A stretch of DNA of 64,000 nucleotides. It comes from Symbiodinium natans (lineage: Eukaryota; Sar; Dinophyceae; Suessiales; Symbiodiniaceae). Under the pieces are notes generated by a model. That model had not been told where the DNA came from, searched no databases, and worked only from the letters and a program-made list of their open reading frames with translations. Location: NCBI GenBank assembly GCA_905221605.1, contig CAJNDS010001057.1:779132-843131 (forward strand), given 5' to 3'. Position numbers and translations under genes: made by a program. This document shows, one piece after another, positions 19,456-28,612 of this stretch (position 1 is its first letter; each line of letters opens with the position of its first letter).

Positions 19456-20940
19456 CGGATGTTCTTTTGGGGGTTTTGGTGTTAGAAGTTGGAGGGGGGA
19501 GCTGGGTTAAGTTAGTTGCTGCAGGTTTGCAAGTTCGAGGCCCGATTCAAAGCCTAGACCCCCCCTAGATAAACCCTGAAAATCCTGAAGCACAAGCCTG
19601 AAAGCCTGAATCCTTCGGCCCCAGGACTCCTCTCAAACCTCTAAAGCTGCATAAACCCTAAACCTGGCCCTAAGCCCTGAAAAATCTAGAGCCCTAAACC
19701 CTAAACACAAAAAACAACTATATCCTAAACCCTAAACCCTAAACCCGAAAGCCCCAAACAACCCAGGCTCGCAGCGCATCTTCGCGTAGAGTGCGGGGAT
19801 GCTGGGCCGCGCTTTGAAGCGCCCGTGGCCGTGCCCTTGGGGAGGTTTGGTGTGTAGGGTTTGTAGGGGTTCGAGGTTTAGGGCTTAGGATGTGGGTCTT
19901 CGAGTTCTGGGTTGTGTAGGCTGAGGGCTTGAAGCTCAGGGTGTAAGGTGTAAGTTTGGAGTTGAGGACGCAGTATGTACCACGTGCCAAGTTTCCAGGG
20001 CACGCCCATGGGCGCCCATTTCGCACGGTGCCAATCCTTGAGGCAGAACCCGAGAACCTCAACATCGCCCTAAATCCTTCCAAGTTCCCTATACCAGTTC
20101 TTTCAACATCAGGGACCTCACTTGACGCCCGAGCTCCCCAGAATGTCTCAAGCTCCCCGTGCCCTCCACGCGCAGCAAAGCACGCGCCTCCGTGCCGGCT
20201 TTTAATGGCCGCCAAAGCCCATTGCAGCCAGCTCGAACAAAAGGGTTCGCTTCCTTCCAGAGATGGATGTCAATTGCTTCTTCTCAAGCCCATTGTAAGT
20301 AATCAGGAGCTGCGACAGAGGATCCAATACTGGACCCCCGGCTCAACCCCAACCCTAAACCTTACATCCCTGAAGCTCAACCCCAAACGCCTGAAAGCCC
20401 CGAACATGAAACCCGGTGGAAGCGTACTCGGCGTACTCACTCCCCTGCCCGAGACAGACCAGCCACGTGCCGTGAGCTCAGTGCCAGGAGCTCGACCGAG
20501 CTTTGTCAGAACTGTCGCAGCGAGAGACCGAGGCCACTGGCGAGGGACTGGCAGTTCTCTTGACGGTTTCCGGTAGTGGGGTATAATTTTTTTTTTTTTT
20601 GGGGGGGGGTTCCGAAAGGCCCCAAGTTCTAAAGCTGTGCGTGTTCACAGGAATGAAGCGCAAAACCCACAAGCAAACCCACGATCCCAAACCAGTGCGC
20701 TGCAGAATAGAAGGCCCTTTCCCCCTAAACTCCAAACCTTAAACAAACCGTACGCCGTAAACCCTAAACCCCAAACACTCCCAGGCGCAAGAAGCCCACC
20801 AAGAGAGCAAGCAGGCCGCTTACTGCAGGGATCGGAGTTTTTCAGCGGGTTTGGGATTTTGGGCTTAGGGTTTTACAAGGCGATTCCGCATTTCAGCAAG
20901 GGGAGTTCTGGAAAAGGGGAGTTTCTGGAAGCTGCTTGAC
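19456..20940. other. Non-coding DNA with degenerate CCCTAAA repeats
   Basis: Scattered CCCTAAA-like heptamers occur in both orientations (clear at 19,689-19,746; the TTTAGGG form near 19,860-19,890; weaker around 20,340-20,410 and 20,720-20,780). A homopolymer T then G run sits at about 20,587-20,611. I see no supportable exon. Confidence 0.5.
19689..19746 (+). repeat. Interstitial telomere-like CCCTAAA repeats
   Basis: Two short runs of CCCTAAA and variants are separated by an A-rich spacer. They have the telomere unit of plants and dinoflagellates but are imperfect and internal. Confidence 0.7.
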
Positions 20941-20944
20941 TGCA

Positions 20945-21016
20945 GGCGTCTGACGAGGTGAAGCGCTTGCAGACGCTTGCCTGCATGTACTGTTCGAGCT
21001 CCACCAACGACGCAGG
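20945..21016 (+). CDS. Candidate small exon, helical with Cys
   Basis: After CTGCAG the sequence reads ASDEVKRLQTLACMYC and continues SSSTNDAG. The acceptor has AG|G form. It is the first of a series of short + strand exon candidates. The 3' boundary is unclear. Confidence 0.35.
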
Positions 21017-21320
21017 GTTTAGGAGTTTGCTGCTGGATAAGTTCCTCGGCCTCAAGCCCTGTACCCTGAACCAAGTCTTCCTGAAGGAAGACAAACGCCA
21101 CCCTCGAGCAGTCGCAGGAGCGGGGACCAGGGAGTTGGTGACACGGAGCTCCTTTGCAAGATGGGTAAGGTTGGAGCAACTCTCCAAGGGCCAGAAGTAC
21201 AGGGCTGGGCCGCCTTGTGTGTAGACCAGGTAGAACTTACAGGGCAGGAGCGACTGCTCGCGAAACCACGCCTTGCCTCGTTTTTGAAGCCAAGCGTTGT
21301 CGGCACGCCGCCGACGGCAG

Positions 21321-21359
21321 GAGAAGCTCAAAAAGCAGTTCGCCAACCTGGAGACCAAG
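21321..21359 (+). CDS. Candidate 13-codon coiled-coil micro-exon
   Basis: It is bounded by GGCAG|GAG and ACCAAG|GC and reads EKLKKQFANLETK, an amphipathic helix. The donor would be GC, which dinoflagellates use often. Confidence 0.45.
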
Positions 21360-21558
21360 GCGCGATCTCATGGCTCGAATGAAAGGTCTGGCCTTGCTGC
21401 ACTGTATCCGAAGGCTTCAGGGCTCTGCAGCCCTGTGCCCCCAAAAGATCCCATGGGCTCAGAGCCCTCATCCCATCAGCCCGGGCCCCAAGCCTACCAA
21501 AGCCCTGCACCTCAAACAACTTTTTCAAAATCTCAGAACAAAAGTGCTGGGAGGCCAG

Positions 21559-21591
21559 AGACCTGGAGGTGGAGCGCTCCGAGCTGACCAA
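21559..21591 (+). CDS. Candidate coiled-coil micro-exon
   Basis: After GCCAG the frame reads DLEVERSELTK and ends at ACCAAG|GA. Charged helical residues match the neighbouring micro-exons. The donor would be GA. Confidence 0.4.
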
Positions 21592-21706
21592 GGAGCCACA
21601 GGGTTGTCTTAAGGATGCTTTCGGTTTTTTGCGGCGTTTTGGGCGTGGGGGTTGCCTTTCAAGGGTGTTTGGGTATGGGGTTGTCTTTCTAGCCCCCGGA
21701 AACCAG

Positions 21707-21763
21707 GAGCGGGACCAGCTGGACCTGAAGCTTCGCAAGTCCGAGGCGGAGTGTAGCAACAAG
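21707..21763 (+). CDS. Candidate 19-codon coiled-coil exon
   Basis: It is bounded by AACCAG|GAG and AACAAG|GA and reads ERDQLDLKLRKSEAECSNK. It is phase 0 at both ends as drawn, so it could splice directly to the exons before and after. Confidence 0.5.
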
Positions 21764-21877
21764 GACGGGGAGGGGGGGCAGGGGGGGGGGCCTAAACTCG
21801 AAGCTGCAGCTGCGGCCCCCTGAAGGCTGCCTTCAGACGCTTCAATTGAGGCGTACTTTGCGGCGGAGGGGTGACCC

Positions 21878-21975
21878 TAAACCTTGACCCTAAACCCTAA
21901 ACCCTAAACCCTAAACCCGAAACCCGAAACCCCAAACCCTAAACCCTAAACCCTAAAGCCGAAGCCCTAAACCCG
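21878..21975 (+). repeat. Interstitial telomere-like CCCTAAA/CCCGAAA repeats
   Basis: A run of CCCTAAA heptamers with CCCGAAA and CCCCAAA variants lies in the intron between two candidate coiled-coil exons. Confidence 0.75.
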
Positions 21976-21986
21976 AGCCCTTGCAG

Positions 21987-22031
21987 GAGGCGCGCTTGAA
22001 TCGACTGATGGAGGAGAGTGAGAAGCTAAAG
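21987..22031 (+). CDS. Candidate 15-codon coiled-coil exon
   Basis: It is bounded by TTGCAG|GAG and CTAAAG|GC and reads EARLNRLMEESEKLK, a good heptad-like helix. It follows directly on telomere-like intron DNA. Confidence 0.5.
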
Positions 22032-22262
22032 GCTGCTGCCTGTTGGGGGTTCAGGGTTTGGGAGTTCAGGATTTAGGGGGCTTTAGAGGGATTTCAAAAC
22101 CCTCAAAACCCCTCAAAGGTCCTCTAAACCCCTCTAAGCTTCCGAGGCGTTAGGGGCTCAGTTTAGGGAAGAATGGAACCTTGATGGAGGGGGCATACTG
22201 GTCACTTGTGACCACCTCAACTGGGTCACTTGTGCCCGCGCCCTCACGGGTCACTTGTACGC

Positions 22263-23372
22263 GCGCACTGTCACGGTCTCGTCCGCTTGTAGGGGTTTTG
22301 GGCTGTCACGGTCTCGTTCGCTTCTCTAGAGGTTTTGGGCTGTCACGGTCTCGTCCGCTTCTAGGGGTTTTGGGCTGTCACGGTCTCGTTCGCTTCTCTA
22401 GGGGTTTTGGGCTGTCACGGTCTCGTCCGCTTCTTAGTGGTTTTGGGCTGTCACGGTCTCGTCCGCTTCTTAGTGGTTTTGGGCTGCCACCGTCTCGTCC
22501 GCTTGTGGTGGTTTGGGGCTGTCACGGTCTCGTCCGCTTCTAGGGGTTTTGGGCTGTCACGGTCTCGCCCGCTTCTAGGGGTTTTCGGCTGTCACGGTCT
22601 CGTTCGCTTCTCTAGGGGTTTTGGGCTGTCACGGTCTCGTCCGCTTCTAGTGGTTTTGGGCGGTCACGGTCTCGTCCGCTTCTAGGGGTTTTGGGCTGTC
22701 ACGGTCTCGTTCGCTTCTCTAGGGGTTTTGGGCTGTCACGGTCTCGTCCGCTTCTAGTGGTTTTGGGCTGTCACGGTCTCGTCCGCTTCTAGGGGTTTTG
22801 GGCTGTCACGGTCTCGTTCGCTTCTCTAGGGGTTTTGGGCTGTCACGGTCTCGTCCGCTTCTAGTGGTTTTGGGCTGTCACGGTCTCGTCTGCTTCTAGG
22901 GGTTTTGGGCTGTCACGGTCTCGTTCGCTTCTCTAGGTTTTGTGGGCTGTCACGGTCTCGTCCGCTTCTAGGGGTTTTGGGCTGTCACGGTCTCGTTCGC
23001 TTCTCTAGGGGTTTTGGGCTGTCACGGTCTCGTCCGCTTCTAGTGGTTGGGGCTGTCACGGTCTCGTCCGCTTGTAGGGGTTTTGGGCTGTCACGGTCTC
23101 GTTCGCTTCTCTAGAGGTTTTGGGCTGTCACGGTCTCGTCCGCTTCTAGGGGTTTTGGGCTGTCACGGTCTCGTTCGCTTCTCTAGGGGTTTTGGGCTGT
23201 CACGGTCTCGTCCGCTTCTTAGTGGTTTTGGGCTGTCACGGTCTCGTCCGCTTCTTAGTGGTTTGGGCTGCCACCGTCTCGTCCGCTTGTGGTGGTTTGG
23301 GGCTGTCACGGTCTCGTCCGCTTCGGCTTTGGGCTGTCACGGTCTCGCCCGCTTCTAGGAGTTTTGCCGCTT
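22263..23372 (+). repeat. 35/37-bp minisatellite array (GGGCTGTCACGGTCTCG...)
   Basis: About 30 monomers of GGGCTGTCACGGTCTCG plus a variable end. Two main forms alternate: a 35-bp type with TCCGCTTCTAGGGG and a 37-bp type with TTCGCTTCTCTAGGGG, giving a ~72-bp higher-order unit. A block of roughly 260 bp starting near 22,277 recurs near 23,063, so the array grew by larger duplications. Open frames across it are repeat translations. Confidence 0.9.
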
Positions 23373-23435
23373 CTAGGGATTTTGGCTTGCCACGAAGCAA
23401 CCCCGCACCGGCGTAGACCGCACGTTTGGGGTGGG

Positions 23436-23516
23436 CCCCCCCCCCCCCCCCCCCCCCAGCCCACCCCCACCCCCCTCGTCATTTAACCGCCCCCATTTCC
23501 CCCCCCCCCCCCTCCC
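23436..23516 (+). repeat. Poly-C tracts
   Basis: Two long C runs are separated by a C-rich spacer. Lengths in such runs are unreliable in assemblies. Confidence 0.8.
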
Positions 23517-23762
23517 ACCACCAATGATACAAGTGACTGATGACGTGGGGCGCAAGTGACCCGAAATAACGTGGGCACGAGTGGTCCGGATCACGTGGTC
23601 ACAAGTGACGGTGCTGCCGTTTAGGCTAGGGGTTTGGGGACTGTCGGTTTTTCGGAAGAGCTTGCTTTGAGATGGCAGGCTGCCGCAAAGGATGCCAACA
23701 TCCAGGACGGGCTGAGGTTTACAAGGAAAGCTCAAGGAAGAAAGATGAATCGAATTCAGAAG

Positions 23763-23862
23763 TTACAGGTTGGGATGTTCCCCCTACTAACAGATTAGAG
23801 TACCCCTATGATAATCCTCTTTAAGGACTGTTAGCATAAGGGGGAACATCCCAAGTTATAGG
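23763..23862. mobile_element. Short hairpin MITE candidate
   Basis: The left arm begins TTGGGATGTTCCCCC and continues TACTAACAG (23,770-23,793). The right arm is its complement, CTGTTAG then GGGGGAACATCCCAA (23,828-23,854), with a 3-base bulge. Flanks GTTACAGG and GTTATAGG may be an imperfect 8-bp target duplication. At about 85 bp with no coding capacity it looks like a minimal non-autonomous inverted-repeat element. Confidence 0.55.
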
Positions 23863-23892
23863 GTTCAAGGCTTGCAGCCCACAAAACACCAG

Positions 23893-23979
23893 GAGCGCGA
23901 CCGCCTGACCTCCGACCGCAAGGAGGTGGATCGCTTGACCGGGGAGGCCGCCCAACGAGCTTCTGCCGTGGCTACCAAA
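23893..23979 (+). CDS. Candidate 29-codon coiled-coil exon
   Basis: It follows CACCAG|GAG and reads ERDRLTSDRKEVDRLTG then EAAQRASAVATK. It shares the ERD(Q/R)L start with the exon at 21,707. The donor is ambiguous (AAAGGG). Confidence 0.5.
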
Positions 23980-23997
23980 GGGATTCAGGGGCCCAGG

Positions 23998-24112
23998 GGC
24001 CCTAAGCCCTAAGAGCTAAGAGCCCTAAGAGCCCTAAGCCCGAAGCCCTAAGCCCTAAACCCCCAACCCTAAACCTAAACCCTAAACACTAAACTCTATA
24101 CCCTAAATTGGT
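23998..24112 (+). repeat. Degenerate CCCTAAG/CCCTAAA repeats
   Basis: CCCTAAG, CCCGAAG and CCCTAAA units lie between two exon candidates, again as intron filler. Confidence 0.7.
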
Positions 24113-24174
24113 TTCGAGCTCGAGTTGAGTGTGGGAGACACCGCATCCCCCAAGTCCAGCTCCGACAAGTCGCA

Positions 24175-24207
24175 GGTGCGGAAGCTCGAGCGCCAGCGCG
24201 GAGAGCT
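24175..24207 (+). CDS. Candidate coiled-coil micro-exon
   Basis: After TCGCAG the frame reads VRKLERQRGEL, followed by a GT donor. The upstream in-frame sequence (SVGDTASPKSSSDKSQ) may be part of a longer exon. Confidence 0.4.
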
Positions 24208-24426
24208 TGTCTTTGGGCCAAATTTTTTTCGGGGGCCATGGGAACAGTGTGGGTGCCGTGGGGGGGGGGGGTGGGTGGTGACTTCAGGATTGTTAAGACT
24301 GCTAAGAACTTCTTGACGCGCCTTTGTGGGGGACCTTGCCGACTTGCTCTCCCCACAGCCCACGAAGAATGGTCAGCCCCCTTGGAATTGTGCCCGCAAA
24401 GTTGCCGAACCCCGAAACCCCAAAAG

Positions 24427-24471
24427 GTCAACGCCTTCAAGAAGCAAATGAAGCTCATTGAGGCGCGAAAG
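24427..24471 (+). CDS. Candidate 15-codon basic helix exon
   Basis: After AAAAG the frame reads VNAFKKQMKLIEARK, an amphipathic basic helix consistent with the coiled-coil series. The downstream donor is not canonical. Confidence 0.4.
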
Positions 24472-24621
24472 AGTGGGGGAGAAGATTCAGAGGGATCGGT
24501 TCTTTCCGCAGATTATGCAATCAAATATCCCCTCTTCCCCTAGTACTAAATCTTCACCATACGCTAGACAGGAACACGAATATTGGGGGGCAGCGGATAA
24601 TTCCCTGAGCGCCCGAGCCCA

Positions 24622-24666
24622 GGTGCTCAAGAGGCAGCGTGCACACATGGAGGCGGCGCGCGTCTT
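24622..24666 (+). CDS. Candidate 15-codon coiled-coil exon
   Basis: After GCCCAG the frame reads VLKRQRAHMEAARVL. The boundary downstream is unclear. Confidence 0.4.
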
Positions 24667-24757
24667 GTCCTTCACCGAGGACGCTTCGACACTGCCTTGC
24701 GACACGCATGGGGTTTCGTCACCTTTGCCGCAAAAAACACAGACTTTGCCGCTGCAG

Positions 24758-24801
24758 GACGAGTTCATCCGAATCCTGGAGTTGGGGGACAAGCTGGGGG
24801 A
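24758..24801 (+). CDS. Candidate coiled-coil exon with canonical GTGAGT donor
   Basis: It is bounded by GCTGCAG|GAC and GGGGA|GTGAGT and reads DEFIRILELGDKLG. Both splice signals are strong, which makes this one of the best supported micro-exons. Confidence 0.55.
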
Positions 24802-25870
24802 GTGAGTGCTACTCAGCTGCTGCTCGCCCCTCTCCGCCTCCTCCCTCCTGCAAGTAGTGAGAATTCCGGGGGGTTGGTTCAGGGTCTTGTGGAAACGCGC
24901 TGTTCGGTGCGGACAGGGCGTCAAGGAACACATGGGTAGCATCAGGAGCTTGTGTCAAATTTCACATGTAAGTACTTTCCAAGCGCAAGGCTAGGCATAC
25001 CAGCTGCATCTCTGAATTCGGTCACGGAGACAAGATCTTCAAGTGTCGTGTGTCCCTGCGATTGCATGAGACTCAGACCTCGTGGCCTTGCAAAGGGAAT
25101 GCTCGGGGGGTGGGGGGGGGGTTGGTTGGAGCAGAGTTGCAGGCGCCCGGTGGTGGCACGATGTCTCAGCTTCCGTGCCGGCTCACCATCGAAGCAGAGA
25201 GCTGTAGGAGCTGTAGGAGCTGTAGGAGCTGTAGGAGCTGTAGGAGCAGCTCACATGAGAAGAGCATGACAAGAGGGAAGCCTGGAGCAAGAGCAAGACA
25301 CCAGCTTGACAGCTTCAGCGTGTGGAAGTTTCTGGAAGCAGCTGCACAAGCATCCCCCCCCCACACATAAGCCCACCTAAGCCATCCCCTGCTTCCCTCC
25401 CGGCAAGCTTTGGGCACGTTTGTGTCTCGCGACCTTTGACTCCGATCATGCTCGGAGGCCCCTGCTCCGAGAGTTGAGTTTTGGTGTGTACGCTGCGATG
25501 TTTTAGGGTATGGGGGCTTTTAGGGTTCACTTGCATGATGCTGTACCATCCCCTGCGCCCAGTTCTGGCAAGGTCAAGAGTTTGATCCCGCCGATTCCCC
25601 AAACACTCGAAGTGGTTCCCATGACATCAAGGTGATCCGTGGACCTGGCAGGTCTCAAAGAGCGGGTTCTTGACAGCTCAATGTTATAAAGTTATAAGCT
25701 TAATCCTGGAAGTCTTTCGGGAGCAGCTCCCTCAAGCTTTCCACGCGAAGTCCCTTCACACTCGAAACCCTACGCGTGCTCCGGCTAAACCTTATAACAC
25801 TACGATAGTCGCCCGATATTCAGAGATAAAGATCTCTCGAATGGAGAGGCCTAGCTGTGCCTTGTGCCAG
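24802..25870. other. Probable intron DNA
   Basis: No convincing exon was found. The stretch contains a G-run (25,107-25,120), a 9-bp GAGCTGTAG repeat, and ordinary unique sequence. Confidence 0.4.
25200..25247 (+). repeat. 9-bp tandem repeat GAGCTGTAG
   Basis: Five perfect GAGCTGTAG units are followed by a diverged one. Confidence 0.85.
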
Positions 25871-25910
25871 GCAACTACGATGACTCGGACTCCGAGGACC
25901 TCTGGCAAAG
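25871..25910 (+). CDS. Candidate acidic exon
   Basis: After GTGCCAG the frame reads NYDDSDSEDLWQ, an acidic and Ser-rich stretch. It starts the acidic part of the exon chain. A short TTTAGGG run follows at 25,926. Confidence 0.4.
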
Positions 25911-26011
25911 TGGTGTTAGGGTCAGGGTTTAGGGTTTAGGAGGGCGTGCGGGGTCTGGGCTTCAGGACTCGAGGCCCCCTGGGCAAGGGCTATGGCCAGA
26001 TCTCCGCACAG

Positions 26012-26060
26012 GACCATGGGGGCAAGATTGTGAACTCAGACGAGGAGGACGAGGAGGGAG
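26012..26060 (+). CDS. Candidate acidic exon with GT donor
   Basis: It follows CGCACAG and reads DHGGKIVNSDEEDEEG, ending at GGGAG|GTCCG. Confidence 0.45.
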
Positions 26061-26283
26061 GTCCGAAGCTCGGCACACTTTTGCAGATCTCTTTTCATTC
26101 AGCTACTCCGGCGCGGCACGCCACCTAATCCTAAAGTCTCTGTTAGCGATTCCTAATTGCCAGCTCATCGAGTTCGCTGAGGTGAAACCCCTGACTTGGC
26201 CATCAACCAGCAGGTCTCAGTAGGGCTGTGCCAATTGGGTTGATTTGGGATGCATATCCAGGCATCGGTACCTTCTGTTCCAG

Positions 26284-26345
26284 TGCGGAGGAAGAGGGGG
26301 AGGAGGAGGACGAGGATGATGACGAGGAGTCGGACAAGCTGCCAG
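26284..26345 (+). CDS. Candidate highly acidic exon
   Basis: After TGTTCCAG the frame reads AEEEGEEEDEDDDEESDKL. Together with the two preceding exons it gives an acidic region like those of chromatin or nucleolar proteins. Downstream boundary is uncertain. Confidence 0.45.
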
Positions 26346-26690
26346 GGCCCTTGCCCTTTGGGGTGGTCGGGCCCGGCTGGTTGAAGCTCCAGCTACTTCT
26401 AGGCCGCAGGCGAGGAGCGTGTCGAAGCCCTCGAATGAAACCCTGTGAACCCTACTAGGAGTCCGAAGTTCAACTACAAAACCTAAGCGCTCCAGGAGGT
26501 ATGAGCGCACCCATGGTGAGCCAAGGACTTCGGCCGCCAAGGCCTTCAAATCCCTCAAGAACCTCGGGGAGGCCCCAGGGCCTTTCCTCCGAGGGCCTGA
26601 GATGGGTCTTTCGGAACTTCACGAGTTTTTGTAAACATATCATGGGCCGGACAAGCCGCTCATGATTGACTTCTCTTGCCCCCTTGACAG

Positions 26691-26740
26691 GAAGCCTTGT
26701 CCTTCAAGAAGTTTGAGAAGGACCATTCGAAAGTGGATCG
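26691..26740 (+). CDS. Candidate Lys-rich exon after strong acceptor
   Basis: The pyrimidine tract and TTGACAG|G acceptor at 26,671-26,690 are good. The frame reads EALSFKKFEKDHSKVDR and may continue. It is the last exon candidate before the tandem gene array begins. Confidence 0.45.
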
Positions 26741-26987
26741 GGCCGGGCACCTGTGTTGCCATGGGGGCCGGTGTCTGTACAACCATGTGCCTCGAGCCAC
26801 CGGGAGAGCAAAGCAGAGCACAGAACCGCGAACAGTCCAAACATGTGCTTGCGGCGAGGCAGCTGTCCGCGAGGTGTCAACCTGGCTCCAATCTTCAGCG
26901 ATGCCGTCTGCTCATCATGGCTCGAGCATTGAGTGATCATCTCCCTCGTACTTACCGTGCATCCACCTTGGATAGCTTTGCATTGCC

Positions 26988-27440
26988 ATGAAGGCTGTGT
27001 GCATCGTGGCTTTCTTGTCCCTTTCTTTAGGGGCTTCTGCTGGATCCCAGCCGGTGGCGACAGATGCGACCGGGACGTCTGGGATGCAAGCCGAGTCCGA
27101 ACAGTCCGAACCGTCCGAACCGACCGAACAGTGCCAGTCTGGGAGCCTCATCCAGCGTTCCTCCCAGAAGGCGATGCTGCCCACGAAGGCGACGCTTGGC
27201 GAGGCCGAGGTTGCGGAGCCAGAGATTCCACCGAACAAGATGAACAAGAAGATGAACAAGAAGATGAGCAACAAGATGAACAAAAAGATGCAGAAGAGGG
27301 AAAAGATGCAGAAGGAGCACGGAGATCTCCTGGCCTTCCTCGCCCAGTCAAAGGAGTCAAAGGAGCTGGTGCCTCCAGGAGATTCTGAATGCACACCGAC
27401 AGGAGCCCTGCGCCTGTCATCTCCGCCTGTTTGGTCTTGA
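26988..27440 (+). CDS. Unit 1 exon 1: signal peptide and Lys/Met-rich segment
   Basis: Begins MKAVCIVAFLSLSLGASAGS, a typical cleavable signal peptide, so the product is probably secreted or enters the endomembrane system. It continues with an acidic Ser/Glu stretch (ESEQSEPSEPTEQ), then a Lys/Met-rich run of NKM/KKM repeats at about residues 82-105, and a helical LLAFLAQSKESKEL. The reading frame stops at TGA 27,438, but the conserved domains resume downstream, so a splice donor near 27,365-27,420 is likely (a GT follows GAGCTG at 27,369). The ATG is preceded by a conserved leader shared by all units. Confidence 0.7.
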   Translation: MKAVCIVAFLSLSLGASAGSQPVATDATGTSGMQAESEQSEPSEPTEQCQSGSLIQRSSQKAMLPTKATLGEAEVAEPEIPPNKMNKKMNKKMSNKMNKKMQKREKMQKEHGDLLAFLAQSKESKELVPPGDSECTPTGALRLSSPPVWS

Positions 27441-27546
27441 ATATTTTTTCTGCTTGTTTTTTGCACTTTGCATGTCGCCCGGAGTCGGCTCTCTTCCTTT
27501 GCGAAATTCTGCTCAGGAGCCTCTTTCTTCTCAGATTTTTTCTCAG

Positions 27547-27775
27547 GAGCTCCTCTGGCGGGCGAGAGCAAGGCGAAGTTCGAGCTGCTTTTGCAAAAGG
27601 TCGCTGCCCTCGACCTGGATGCTGTCATCGCCCGCCTTGTCAAGAAGAAGGACTACATGCCCAAGATTGCTAAGAGGGCCGCCGATGAGTACCGCAAGTT
27701 CCTGGTGTTGATGGGCATGGGGGAGACGCCGGTCGCGCCCAAGATGGTCGTTGATGCCTGGCAAGCCCACATCAT
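27547..27775 (+). CDS. Unit 1 exon 2: GRDP-like domain, first half
   Basis: After a T-rich tract and CTCAG|G the frame reads APLAGESKAKFELLLQKV and ends DAWQAHIM. The helical part (LDLDAVIARLVKKKDY, AADEYRKFLVLM) followed by the VDxxWxxHI box is the pattern of glycine-rich-domain-protein-like (DUF1399-type) proteins. The exon appears to end within the Met codon at AT|GCCACC, a GC donor. This is inferred because the homologous second module continues after WHAHI with a T-x-x-Y block that is found here only after the next acceptor. Confidence 0.65.
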
Positions 27776-27885
27776 GCCACCTGTCCTGACCATGTGGGCT
27801 TACTAACTGTTAGCTGCCGACACGTCCGCGGACCGGCGGACGTTCGTCGGTTGCAGTTTTCTAGCCTTGGTAGTCCGAAGCCCAG

Positions 27886-28498
27886 GTTCACACAGACGTA
27901 CGAGCGGGACTGCCGTGAGGTGTTTGGCCACTTGCTTGAACACGACCCCCTTGCTCAGCACTTGGAAGCCAGTCGGCTGGAGCAGATGCAGCAGCAGATC
28001 TGCGACTACTTCGGCATGGTAGACCGACTTGTTTGGGAACAGCCGGCAAAGGCCGTCGGCCTCTCCCAGAGCATGGACCCTGCTGCCACCATGCAGCAGT
28101 GGCTTGACCACATCAACGAGAAGTCGATCTTCCGTGAGGACCTCATGACGGAGGATGTCCATTTGATGGTGCTTTCGCAACACAGCTCCAATGCCACGAC
28201 CTTTGATGGCAGAATCGAAGCTCTGTCCTTCTTCCACCAGCATGGGCATGCCGACAGCGCACGCGAGTTCCTTTCCGTGACCCCCGGTGCCTTTGCCATC
28301 GAGACGACAAAGAACCTGCGCATGGGGGCTGACGTTTTCGAGGTGAACTCGCAAGGCCAGATCTTCGACATCAAGATCTGGATGACCTCCTTGAGAAAGG
28401 ACAAAGAGGACTTGAACGACGCGGGGCTAACAACTCTGGGCAACGGATCGCAGGCCGGCATCTCAGTAGCAGCTGAATCGCGGAGGCTCATAAGCTGA
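27886..28498 (+). CDS. Unit 1 exon 3: GRDP-like second half and first NTF2-like domain
   Basis: Starts after GCCCAG; the first G completes the Met codon and the frame reads FTQTYERDCREVFGHLLEHD, the T-x-x-Y...C...FG...H block following the WxxHI box. From about 28,076 an NTF2/SnoaL-like domain follows: WLDHINEKSIF, FDGRIEALSFF, and a final strand ADVFEVNSQGQIFDIKIWM, the usual v.F.v...G.I..i pattern. No enzymatic residues are claimed. The frame ends at TGA 28,496; an exon boundary near 28,480-28,496 is likely, because a homologous domain restarts in another frame after a 10-bp repeat tract. Confidence 0.65.
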
Positions 28499-28556
28499 TT
28501 CTAGAATAGGCTTGCATAGACCTCTTGAGCGTGCGGCTTCGTGCATCTCTCTGACA

Positions 28557-28610
28557 ATCTGTCGTGCCATGTCGTGCCATGTCGTGCCATGTCGCGCCAT
28601 GTCGTGCGCC
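28557..28610 (+). repeat. 10-bp tandem repeat in intron 3, unit 1 (4 copies)
   Basis: GTCGTGCCAT units, the fourth as GTCGCGCCAT, lie just before the acceptor of the next exon. Copy number differs between units (4, 5, 5, 4). Confidence 0.85.
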
Positions 28611-28612
28611 AG

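Larger units (their letters stand above)
22197..23614. mobile_element. Fold-back-like element: minisatellite flanked by inverted subrepeats
   Basis: Left (22,197-22,262), three spaced copies of GGTCACTTGT lie about 25 bases apart. Right (23,528-23,614), the complementary form CAAGTGAC recurs at about 25-base spacing. The best inverted pair shares about 15 bases, GTGGTCACAAGTGAC on the right being the complement of the left copy at 22,199. Between them is the 35/37-bp minisatellite and a poly-C tract. Inverted termini built of short subrepeats resemble fold-back transposons; no transposase is present. Confidence 0.4.

Noticed and set aside
22263-23372. CRISPR-like array
   Set aside because: Repeats are directly adjacent with no unique spacers, and the context is eukaryotic.
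22181-23486. Open frames rich in GLSRSRPLLGVLGCHG repeats
   Set aside because: They are translations of the 35/37-bp minisatellite; open in several frames because the monomer lacks stops, with no codon signal.
25555-25610. Possible tRNA T-arm (GTTTGATCCC)
   Set aside because: No pairing stem or acceptor arm around it.
27803-28354. Minus-strand frames repeated in all four array units
   Set aside because: Repeated only because the units are repeated; the + strand carries the domain homology.
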